NCBI GenBank assembly: GCA_963971405.1
Contig: OZ020484.1
Location: 19,964,001-20,028,000, forward strand
DNA from: Psococerastis gibbosa
Lineage: Eukaryota > Arthropoda > Insecta > Psocodea > Psocidae
Length of the DNA stretch: 64,000 nucleotides
Reading direction: 5' to 3'
Both the position numbers and the translations under genes were made by a program. The notes below the pieces were generated by a model. That model was not told the DNA's origin. It made no database searches and worked only from the letters and a program-made list of their open reading frames with translations. Every line of letters starts with the position of its first letter. The stretch's first letter is position 1. Positions 34,077-43,885 of the stretch are shown in pieces.

Positions 34077-34862
34077 CCTTCGTGGGGCCCTACTCGTTTG
34101 AGTTCCTATAAGCGTCGACCTAGAAGGTCTTTTGCTTCCACGTTTGCCGTCTACGCCCATCTTATAACACCAGTCTTTTTGATAAATTCTAGTGTTTTCG
34201 TGATGGGATTAGATCGGATGGTTTCCTCTTCAGACCTAGGGTGGCCAAGAGCTTGGTATCGAGTTTGTCCCAGCGCTTCACATTCAAAGAGAATGTGTTC
34301 AGCTGTTTCTTCTTCAACTTCACACAGTCTGCATCTACTGTCGTTTTTCACGCCAACCCTATGCATGTGTTTGTTGAAGTGGCCGTGGCCCGTAAGCGTG
34401 CCAACCACCCTTCTAGCTTGCTCTCTACTTAAAGAGAGAAGCTGATCGGTGAGCTTCTTACTAGGACCCGGAATAACCTTCTTAGCAAATCTGCTTTCCG
34501 GGACTTTCTTCCATTCCTCTGCAGTTTTTCTCTGCACCCATTTTTGTACAGAAGTACGGGCCTGGCAATAAGCCATCCCGTACTTAGGTTCTGCACCAAT
34601 GAATGGCGTTTCTGCACCTTTTCGAGCCAGCTCGTCGGCTCTTTCATTCCCATCAAAGTTCGAGTGCGCCGGGACCCAAATCAGCGAGACTGAGTTTTCC
34701 CGACACACCTTTATTAGGAGGTTGGTGCAGTGCCACACCATTTTTGATGTGATCTTTATAGCCCCCACAGCCTTAATCGCTGCCTGCGAGTCTGTATAGA
34801 TAATAATGGTTTTGCCCTTGCATTCCATTTCCATACACTCCTCTAGGCACTGAATTTACGGG
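34046..34862 (-). mobile_element. RNase H-bearing LINE, poly(A) end, 5' truncated
   Basis: On the minus strand the open frame is followed by a 70-bp 3' UTR and a poly(A) tail, seen as about 32 T at 34046-34078 on plus. The sequence similarity stops upstream at about 34858, where an in-frame TAA precedes IQCLEECMEME. The insertion is therefore 5' truncated at about 0.8 kb. I could not identify the target-site duplication. The long uninterrupted tail suggests a young copy. Confidence 0.8.
34151..34834 (-). CDS. LINE RNase H domain and C-terminal zinc knuckle
   Basis: The frame encodes 227 residues from the end of an I/Jockey/R1-type polyprotein; the RNase H would remove the RNA template during element copying. 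Visible: TIIIYTDSQAAI (about residues 9-20) with the catalytic Asp, then LIWVPAHSNFDGNERADELA (about 51-70) with the conserved His and last Asp, then LLSLSREQARRVVGTLTGHG (about 132-151), then the Cys-His motif CRLCEVEEETAEHILFEC (C-x2-C-x12-H-x4-C-like, about 167-184). The first RNase H strands and the whole reverse transcriptase are missing. No disruption is seen within the frame. It is a transposon fragment with no functional start expected. Confidence 0.85.
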   Translation of the reverse strand: MEMECKGKTIIIYTDSQAAIKAVGAIKITSKMVWHCTNLLIKVCRENSVSLIWVPAHSNFDGNERADELARKGAETPFIGAEPKYGMAYCQARTSVQKWVQRKTAEEWKKVPESRFAKKVIPGPSKKLTDQLLSLSREQARRVVGTLTGHGHFNKHMHRVGVKNDSRCRLCEVEEETAEHILFECEALGQTRYQALGHPRSEEETIRSNPITKTLEFIKKTGVIRWA

Positions 34863-36624
34863 AGGAAGTTCTATAGGCTTGATTCACCTTGTGGCCGGAA
34901 AATTATATTCTTCCTAAACACCGGATTGAATTTTTTTACGGTATATTGTTAATGCAGGTTGTCTGTAGGGAAATAACCTATACGACCTGACCTAAGCGAC
35001 CTGTTGATGGTACAAAATGTGTCGGGAACACCATTAATAATTCTATAACAATGTGGTCTATTGATGGCCCGTGATGCGCTCTGTGTCCCAAAAAGATCTT
35101 CATTTTTCACCGCGGAACACATAAACAAAGACTTCTCTAGATAGATTAGTGTAGATTCTCCATACTGGCCTTGTATATTACTCAGTGTCTTGAAATTATC
35201 GGGGCTCCACATAATTTTTTTTTAATTGAAAAGAATCTATGAGGTCAATATCGCCAACTGCTGCTTTGACCAGTAGAGCCAGGCAACCTGAGATGGAAAA
35301 ATTAAATCTTCCATATTACATAATTGAATATTGTTCCAATATCCGATCCAATAAATATTTAAGTGTGTAACCAGGGCCAATTAATAATTAGTTCTGACCA
35401 TTTTCTATGAAAAATTTATGAATATATTTCAGATTTGCAGCCACACTATTTATTAATATAAATACATTTTTGTTAATTATGACTGCTGATTTGCTTGCCC
35501 TAAGTTTACTCACGGTTTTAAGTAAAGTCAGTAAAATATTTAAACCTTTCGGACCACCAAATAGGCAACTAATTACTGAATTTCCCCAGTAATTGTGTAC
35601 ACATCTTTTGGGGGCTAATTCATGGGATTCTCCGTCGCGTTGACTGCTTGAGAAGGCGGAAGCAAAAGCTTTGTTGCGGCGCCCTCAGTAACCGAGTGTT
35701 CCTGGGAGGCAGGAAGGGTGCTAACCACATTTCATCCCCACTGCCGTGAAGGACACTAACACGCCCCGTATGAGGGTGGCACTTCTTCCCACTTGAATCA
35801 AAGGAACAGAAAATATCAATTAACCGGGGGCTAAAGCTCTCGGGGGTAGTTTTCACCCTTCCTACCCCCCGAGACTTCGTATTGTTCATTTGGAAGTTTC
35901 TTTTGTTCAGCTGCGTTTCCCATGGAAAATTGCTAACTACTATCATTTGTCAGTTCGCTGGCTACTGATTGCTATTGATGTCTTATGCGGTTTTGCGTGC
36001 GGGTGAGAGTTTTCCAGCAGCAGGCCTAGCACCAATGGAAAAGTATATTTTATGCGTAAATTACCCTAATAAACCTCCAATTAATTTAAATTGATAATTA
36101 AAATGGATAATGATTAAATTTTTAAGTTGTTTGTGAACATAGATTAATTGTTCATTGTTATATATTCTTGTATGTGACGTAGGTGAAACATTATTGGGCA
36201 TAACAAGAGAAAACAGTTAAATGTCGTCTCCCTTGCTTTTTAACCGATCGGGTTAGTATTAATGGTTTCGGTTCACGCTTGTATACGATCATTTTCTTCT
36301 GGACCAGATTTTTGTTTTCTCTTAGGGGTAGAGTTACTTACCCTTCGTGTGCGGGTTAGTATTCGGCAGTTTAATATTAATGTTTTTTGTTCAAACAACT
36401 AGCATCACAAAACATGCGTAAGTACGATACTTAGCAGTAAATTTGCATTTTTGCTGCGGAATTCTTATTGCTATAGAAAAACATGATAAAATGTAATAAA
36501 CAGATACAACCCAAATAAGAGATTTTATTTTCTATTTACCGGTGCCCAAAGCCGCAAGATATGAAAAAGAATCTGCCGTGTCGCTGACTTCACCTAAGGA
36601 CAAAGCGAAGAAAAAGAAACAGAT
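34863..36624. other. No gene recognised
   Basis: A 108-codon minus frame at 35620-35946 lies in a G+C-rich island (35630-35880) but has no motif. A short hairpin (aattactg / cagtaatt) lies at 35570-35593. The rest is AT-rich. Confidence 0.35.
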
Positions 36625-36775
36625 TTCATAGAATAGTCGTAAACCAGACGGGTAAATAGTCTGCTTTTTAGAAAGCATGTATTTTTTTACGAGTTTTTCA
36701 TAAGACCATTTTCATAACTTTGCTGCTGTAAAACAAAGAATAAATTAATTTAGTCAAAAATAGCCAGGCTAGATT
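36625..36775 (+). repeat. Rpt-S copy 1
   Basis: acagatttcatagaatagtc, the ttagaaagcatgtat-like block, gtttttcata.gac.attttca, attaatttagtcaaaaata. These align with 60745-60905 in the same order. Class unknown, no coding. Confidence 0.6.
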
Positions 36776-38004
36776 GGTTCACAAAATATTGTAAAGCTCT
36801 GCCTTATACTTAATCCTTTAATTTTACTGCTCATCTTTCGTCTAGTCAATAGTGTTAATTGTAGCTATAGAAAGCCAAATGATTCATACATTATTATTTG
36901 TCAAGGCAGGTCCTCAAAAATGTGTTTTACATTAACTTCTCTTATATCGTATCTTACGTTGCATTCTAGCCGATATTAAACAAAAAAGTTCGAATTTCTA
37001 TGTTATTTGTTCAGGTTGCGTTCATAACAATGTAATGGCGTGTTTAAGAGACAATGTCGTGTTGGCAAATGCCGAATGGACTCTTTCGTTCTTGTTGCAG
37101 CAATAAATAATTAAATAATTAGGCTTTATGGCAATTAGAAATAAATAAATATAAATAATAATAAATATTTATTCACATATTCACCATAATATTCGGAGCA
37201 GCAAGTTGAGCGAATCTCGATTTTATTTCAAGACCAAGACCGTTCATAGACCGAGAGGGTTGTCATTTAGCTAAAAGTAATTGATACTATGGGTACATTC
37301 AACGGTGCAGTAAAATGTTTTGCCAATGCCTTCTTTACACTAGTTAGTTTTAGAAATCAAAATAAACATTGGTAGTGTGGGTGACGTGTCCGAGGTAACT
37401 TTCCTAATTAAAAATCATTTGTGCAATTGATTACTTGTAACTTTGAAGTTATTGTACCGATAGCTATTATACTTTTTATACCTTCGAGATTATAGCATGA
37501 ATGATCATTTGCATAATAATTTTTGTATGTAGTAGTAACTGCACTAATCAAAGTACCCAATTTCGATGTTTGAAGCGTGTTAATGATAATGATGTTACAA
37601 ATAAAATTTATACCGTAGGAATATATAAATTAGAATAATTCATACACCGTAGAGAACAAAATTATAATGAGCCTACAGTGGTATGGGGGGGGGGGGGAGG
37701 GGGAGGCATACAACCACAATCAAATTAACATAGGCTTGCTGAGTTATATTGGAGATCATTAGCCTCTACCCCTTGTATCACATTTGAGTAGTTTGATTAA
37801 TCGTCATGTAGGCTAACCTAGTCATGATCGTCATAGCTGCCCTGATAGTTTATCGGACATTATTCGAGTGAGTCCTAATCTCAACTTTGTCATTTCAGAA
37901 AGTCCTGCAGCAAAGTCACAAAAACCAGCTAATTAAATCTATTAGTAATGGTTGAAGGCAATGGTGAAATGCTATTTAACAAAGGGTTAGTTGGACATAC
38001 ATTG
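36776..38004. other. No gene; G14 run
   Basis: A G14 run with flanking purines at about 37685-37705. Otherwise AT-rich, no repeat match. Confidence 0.45.
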
Positions 38005-38095
38005 CCTGCCGAAGCAGTAGAATCCGGGATGATAGGCCGTGGTCGTTCTGAAAGCGTACTTCCAATCATACCGGATTCTACTGCTTCATCTCGTC
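38005..38095. repeat. Rpt-C copy 3, palindromic
   Basis: gaagcagtagaatccgggat at 38010 is inverted at the right (ccggattctactgcttc, about 38071-38087). Between them gccgtggtcg and gcgtacttcc match the Rpt-C core in minus orientation. The two half-copies head to head make a natural hairpin, so Rpt-C may itself be a foldback element. Confidence 0.6.
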
Positions 38096-38133
38096 ATCAT
38101 GTAGTAGGTATAGTTCCCTATAGAATAAAAACC

Positions 38134-38256
38134 CCGAGTGGGCCTACAATGGCAATTATTTTTTTATCTTAACCTGGGATGGAAAATGTAAATATGATAA
38201 TTTTAGAATGGAAAGTGCTATTCAAAATTGTTTTGCTTAAATTTTTAGCCGCCCTT
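38134..38256. mobile_element. MITE-A copy 4, right end lost
   Basis: gagtgggcctacaatggcaa, cttaacctgggatgg, gataattttagaatggaaag, gctattcaaaattg, aaatttttagccg. The right terminal repeat is missing. Confidence 0.65.
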
Positions 38257-40821
38257 GATCTAATTTATGAATTTCAGACTATAGCTACGATAATTCAATG
38301 TTTTGTTTTGCTATAAAATTCGTCAACAACTTGAGTCGACGATAAAAGTGTAAATACACGTAAATCATTCATTATCTAACGCTTCACTTCTTGTACAAAT
38401 ATAGTTGGAGAAATGCAAACAGGAGCACACTTTAATGTTTAATAGATTTCAAACCATTGCTTCAGTCATACAATGGATTCTGAAATAATAAAATGTTGAC
38501 TTGACCCGAACAAGTCAGAGCTCAGAGTTTGTCGAGTCCATTATTGAGTGATCCACCCACTGTCAATTTGAATAATGCTGAGCAAGACATTCAATTACGG
38601 ATTCGTAGACAACTCTTTTGTAGATTTTTTTCCATTTTTCCGGGTTTTCTGTCAATGCTATTGACTTATTGTTCATATACTATATTATTATATTTCATGC
38701 AGATTTATGATTGAAATGTACCTCAACAGTTTGATTATAAAACCCATGTACAAAATATCTAGTTGTTTTGCTAGTTAGTTACAAAGAACGACTGCGCTGA
38801 ATTTTATGATATTGGACTTGTCCTCGTTCCTAATAACAAAATCAAAATCAAAACATGGAAAGAAAAGAAAATGGAAGTGGGTCGCCACCACTACCAGGCC
38901 ATTCATTACTGATTTGTTCTCAGACATAACATTGTAATGAAGCACCCCATTCACGAACACAATATACTGTATATTGCAGCTTGAGTGAAAGCCAAAATTC
39001 GGCTGCCAACAGCAATAATTGAAGAGTAAGTAGTAGTACAATTAAATTGTAACGAGGCTACACTAAGTTCAAACAAATTATAAAGTGACACAACAAATTT
39101 ATTGTTGGGTAAGGGTTTTAAAAAAAGGAGAGGAAGACACGAAGCTGGCCAGGATCCAGGACTGTGGCCGATCCTGTTGCAGTGACCATGACTTGGCGGC
39201 GACCTCCGCTAATAATGCCTCCCCATCATAAAAAGCTCACATTTTTTGGGGATATGAAATTAAGTGGAATCCAATAAATATTTCGGGCACTCGCCTTCCA
39301 TAGGCTAAGACAGATCGCTGGGGGGATGGTGGGGTGAGATGAGGGGGGGGGAGAAGTTTGGGAAGTGGACCTCACGCTGTTGAGCACGGACAATCCCCCC
39401 TTCTGCCCATATCCTCTCCGGCAAACTTGCCCTTTAGTTTGTCCGACTTTTCTCTTTCAACTGTTGGTGTCTCCGATGTGGAGTTTATGCCCCACTTCCT
39501 GTTCACCCTGTTGTGCCTTCGCCTTCTTTTCCAGTGTTTGCTTCCACAATTAAGGAAAATTTTCTTCAACTTGCAGATGGTGCTGAAATTTGGCACTACG
39601 AAATAATGTCGTTTCCACTAAATCTTTGTACCGTACGTACGTAAAAACTTAGGTCAATCTATGTTAGAAGAATGATTTGATTTCAGATCTTTCCGTCTAA
39701 ACTGTCGTCCCTCGTTTTGCGGCTTTTGAGTTCGTAATAAACCTTCAAAGGTTAGTCAGAGTCACAATAATTTGTAGTAGTAAGTATTGGACTCTAACAA
39801 CAACTTTTCGGGAAAAAATTCACCGTAAAGAGTCATCGCCACTAAACATTCTGACAATATATTATTTCCGGTATTCCAAGAAGCCAGCCCTCAAAAGGAT
39901 CATACTCTTTTACTAACTTGATTTACTGTTCATACAAAATTATACTAATTACCATAAAACCTAACAGGAAATTAAACGTATTCCATTTTCAGACCGATTT
40001 TCATGTTATTGTCTAGAGATAATCCAATCATGATTGTATATTGACCAGTAGGGAGCCGTTTGGTGAACGAGTGTTGATCTGGGCTTTTGCTGCGGCGAGT
40101 TTGGCTAATCTCTGCATGGTAATCTGCTTCTAACACACAAGCTAATAATCTCACCGAAATTGACTAGCTTTCAATTTTGGCATTAGTGGGTATATTACTG
40201 AAACGCAAACGTTCATCCTGATGAAGTATTTCATGTTAGTCGGGGAATTTCTGGGGCTAGTCCTTCCCGATTTTAGTTCATTTGTATTGAATTACTTGCT
40301 TGCCTCCAGCTTTCAACTGGAAGATCTTCTCGTTCATTTGCATCTTCTTCCTCTTCCCTCTTAGTGCCGAGTGTGCAGCGTTCATTTGCCATTGCATATA
40401 TTCCGTCTTTTTCCACTAATATGGAAATGTATACGGTATTGCGTAAAATATAAAAAAATAGTTAAGCATTAGTATCGGATTATTATTCATGTATTGGCAT
40501 ATATTCTTGGTGGCGTCTGTTTACTGTTGAAATGCAAATACGGTTGCCGCACATTTTATCAGCGGTGACCTGGCCGTGTGTGTTTACAATGCACACGTAT
40601 GCTCTCCAGGCCAAGGGTTTCCATATTGATTTACGATTTCCGTCTGATTCGTTTTGTTGTCTTCGGCTGGGGGGTTTATTTATGATTCGGGTCTGGTCGA
40701 GTGTTTGCTGCCCTTTATCAAATCTTGACGTTATCGATTTCGCTTATTGAGGCCAGGTGCTTTCTTGTTGCTTCATGTTAAATCGATTTGATTGATGCTC
40801 AACAGTCATAATACCTTTTGT
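38257..40821. other. No gene recognised
   Basis: 39345-39560 is C/T rich with a G9 run and shadow frames. 40500-40760 is a G+C-richer stretch with an ATGCAAAT octamer at 40532-40539 and no coding signal; it could be regulatory DNA (weak inference). Confidence 0.35.
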
Positions 40822-40856
40822 ATTATTAAATTACTTTTTTTTCCTTTCAGGTAAGC
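40822..40856 (+). other. Recursive-splice-like site RS-3 (AG|GT at 40850/40851)
   Basis: The best example in the window: ttactttttttttcctttCAG runs directly into GTAAGCC, with an attaaat branch-point candidate just upstream. A possible downstream donor (gccag|gtattt at 40901/40902) would define a 51-nt recursive-splice exon 40851-40901. Consistent with stepwise removal of a long plus-strand intron. Confidence 0.6.
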
Positions 40857-41033
40857 CAGCACCCTCGTGGATTTTGGTTTAACGTACCTATTTCTTGCCA
40901 GGTATTTATGTAAAAATTGTATAATATCTACTGTACGTAATGTATATTTTTTTTTGTCGAAAGAATGCATTTGAAGTATTTCTGTCTCGTACACAGTACA
41001 CATACACCCTTATATGTGGAGGTAGTAGCTTCA

Positions 41034-41244
41034 GGCTGGAGTTCGGACTCAAAGCCCAATTTATACTGTGACTAAATCGCATATATACATATATTGTAGC
41101 GTTCGTAGCGCTAGTTTATAAATCATCTATGTTACCTTGGCTGGAGTTCCATTCGGACTGAAAGCCCAATTTATACTGTGACTAAATCGCATATATATCG
41201 TAGCGTTCCGTAACGCTAGTTTATAAATCTTCTATGGTACCTTG
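41034..41244. repeat. 105-bp tandem duplication (two units)
   Basis: Units 41034-41138 and 41139-41244 share ggctggagtt, aaagcccaatttatactgtg, actaaatcgcatatata, gtagcgtt, cgctagtttataaat and accttgg. They differ by a few substitutions and two small indels. No frame is conserved across the units. Confidence 0.85.
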
Positions 41245-41575
41245 GTACTGCTGAGGGGACCCGATGTGCTAAAAGCTAGTGCTAAAATTCTCCAGGCGTG
41301 AAATCTGAATAAGCAGAAACTTGCACGGGTAGTTAACCTTTACACCAACGACTTATTGCGTTTCTAGTTTCATCAAAGTTACAAATTAAACACATTTTAA
41401 TTAAAAATGGGACGTTTTTCCTCAAACACTGTGTTGCTCCTTTTATCTCATACCCCAACCAGTTCAGATGCAGTTTTTAGTGTAACAGAGAACATTCCTC
41501 CTGATTCTTGAAGTTTTTTTTGTAAAAAGTCTGGCGTATGAACTTTTTAATAATAGGTTTCCCAAACCACATTTA
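41245..41575. other. No gene recognised
   Basis: AT-rich unique DNA between the tandem duplication and MITE-E. Confidence 0.5.
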
Positions 41576-41953
41576 GGTCCTCCACACACGGAGCTATTGA
41601 AAAAAAAAAAAGATTAGTGACTCGAATTACTTGTTCAGTTTGAGTAAATGCCTGTCTTGTGTGACGAGACGCCACACACTGATCACGGACGCGTCTGCAG
41701 TGGTCACAAACCGGTTAGTAACCAATCTGCTCGGCATATCGGGTCGCCTGGTGATTTCAATTTCCAGTTTTCTGATGAACGACCTGTTTTTAGTAGTAGT
41801 CATGACAACAATGGGTGAACTAAAGATTCTGATCACTAGCAAGTAGCCTCGTGTGTGAAGCCAGGTCACTAATGAGTCAGTAATAACTGGTTAGTGACCC
41901 AAGTTACCAACCAGTTCAGTTATTTTTACAGTAGCTCCATGTGTGGGGGACTT
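41576..41953. mobile_element. MITE-E, 378-bp TIR element
   Basis: The left end ggtcctccacacacggagct and the reverse complement of the right end (aagtcccccacacatggagct-type) form about 24-bp terminal inverted repeats. TTA lies immediately outside both ends (41573-41575 and 41954-41956), fitting a PIF/Harbinger-type TTA duplication. The inside is non-coding and has internal ttagtgac repeats in both orientations. Confidence 0.65.
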
Positions 41954-41956
41954 TTA

Positions 41957-43740
41957 GAAACGCCTTAAGGGGGTCAGTCGGAATGTCTGTCAAGCCAATC
42001 CGTAAAAAATTTGGATGGAACGACAGTTAAAATTGCTTAGTTCTCCTGACTAGTGAGACCGCGACTTTACTCTATCATAGAGATGCGTCATGCGAACCTT
42101 ACGAGCTATCCAGCAGTGGCTTGGTAACCTACATGTGTAGGATTGTATCGCATGTCGGCCGTGTGAAGCCCTGTGAGCGTGTCTTGTAGGGTATAAATGC
42201 GAAATAGTCTCGTGAAAGTTTTGAATATTGCTGCAACACGCAGTCTTTTCCTGTCTTCGCTCACAAATGTTTCACTTCGATATTAATAAGTGGAGTAGGT
42301 ACCCCTGGCTGTGGCTGTGGTCGGGATTTTCCGTGTGCGTTGCAAACTGAAGGCGGAATATTTTATTAGAGGATTTAAAAACTTTCTCCGTCAACATTTT
42401 GACTGCCTGATCTAAAAAAGTTGCAAGGCAGAACTTTTCGCATGACTCCCGTCAGCCAACCCGATTTTTGTCGGAACTGTCAAAAAAATTTAAACGCTAT
42501 TTGCATCATGTACACTATAATCCTGATTTGCAAGCTGTTTAGAAATAATTGCAAGACAGAGAACGACTAGCAATCTCTGTTCGTTCACATATCAGGCAAT
42601 TAGGTTTTGCAACCAAGTTAGGTTACTTACTAGGGACATTTTCTATTTAAATTACTTAGCGTAATCTAATTTCTAATAATATGAATATGAATATTATAGG
42701 TGTGTGTACATTTTTAGTGGGTGGTGGGTATTTTTATAAATCATCGACCATCAAAAATTGCTCGTGAAAATTTTCATCCCTGTGAAAATACAAAGAGTGC
42801 ATAATAATCGTTGGAGTCCTCTCTATCATTTGGTCGTAAGCTAAGCACTGCCCTGTCTACTATTTTGATAAGACAGTGCGTCTTGCAAAAATGCACGTCA
42901 TGTGGTTGAAATGAATTTATATCTTGCCTATGTGGAGTTTCAATGGTTCCGCCCAAAATCCCCAGGGGAACACGCTATACTTCGTTTCTTCCTCCACTTC
43001 AGCCCATACTAATGTTATGATAATATAATATATTTCCCTCGCTTGGTGGAGTAACCAGTGAGGACAAACATACCAAAAAAAAAAATAATAATAATTTCGC
43101 TATAGAAAGGCGTTCTTGTTGAACATGTGGTATATATCACTAGACGTGCAGTACGAATGGCTTTTCAACAAAGCAAAAAAAAAAGTAACAAAATTCAATA
43201 TTACGACTATTCTATAACCATTATTTTGTTTGAATGACTGCATGTTTTATTAATATAATTTGAATATCACAAAGTTTACAGGGATATTGTTTCATGGGGG
43301 TCATTTGCTTACATTATATTTAATCAAAAGCATCCGCTGCCCGTAATAGTGCTTACAAAGGACAATTTTTCAATACCAATGAAAGCGCTCCTGCTGCTTT
43401 TAAGTTTCATTATTTAATATCCTGTGACGCTACACTTTTTAAAGAATATTGTTTTCCTAGTCATACTTTGAGGACCGGTGCAAGTGACATGGAGTAGGGT
43501 TAACAGCAAATTCCCACTACGAGGTTTTGTACAGATCCGAATTGAATAGGAAACATCCTTTGTAGGGTTATAAAAAAGGTCGCATCCCTTAGACGAAATA
43601 CTCCTCTACTTTTTGATGTATGATATGTGACTGTGTCACTGATGGGTCCGTTTTTTAATTCCTTCCTCACCAAGAAAACGCTCAAATGAACTTCAATAAT
43701 TGTGGCCAATTGGTCTTGTAATCTGGTACATATTATACAT
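41957..43740. other. No gene recognised
   Basis: 42000-42360 has mixed composition and no motif. The remainder is AT-rich. No repeat match. Confidence 0.4.
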
Positions 43741-43885
43741 GCGTACGCAGAAGACCTCAAGAACGATATGAGATGCGGAACCTACTTGGAACTCAAGAGA
43801 ACGGCCCAAGACAGGGAGGAGTGGAGAAGAAGGTGGAAAGATTTGCTGCAAACCAATCGCTAGATTGCAACTACAGAAGAAGAAG
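43741..43885 (+). pseudogene. RTE-type LINE 3' end, short copy
   Basis: The open frame AYAEDLKNDMRCGTYLELKR, then TAQDREEWRRRWKDLLQTNR and stop (ends 43863) is the very C-terminus of the RTE element at 18837-19547 (DMECGTYWEMKR, DREEWRRR, LLQTNR). The tail gattgcaactacagaagaagaag matches the tail there. Only 40 codons remain. The frame is intact, so truncation at insertion is the likely reason for its size. Confidence 0.85.

Noticed and set aside
35620-35946. 108-codon minus frame in a G+C-rich island
   Set aside because: No motif and no match to the other element fragments; left as unassigned.
40532-40539. ATGCAAAT octamer as a POU-factor site
   Set aside because: The same octamer also occurs in both arms of the inverted repeat at 10087; eight bases alone are not evidence.
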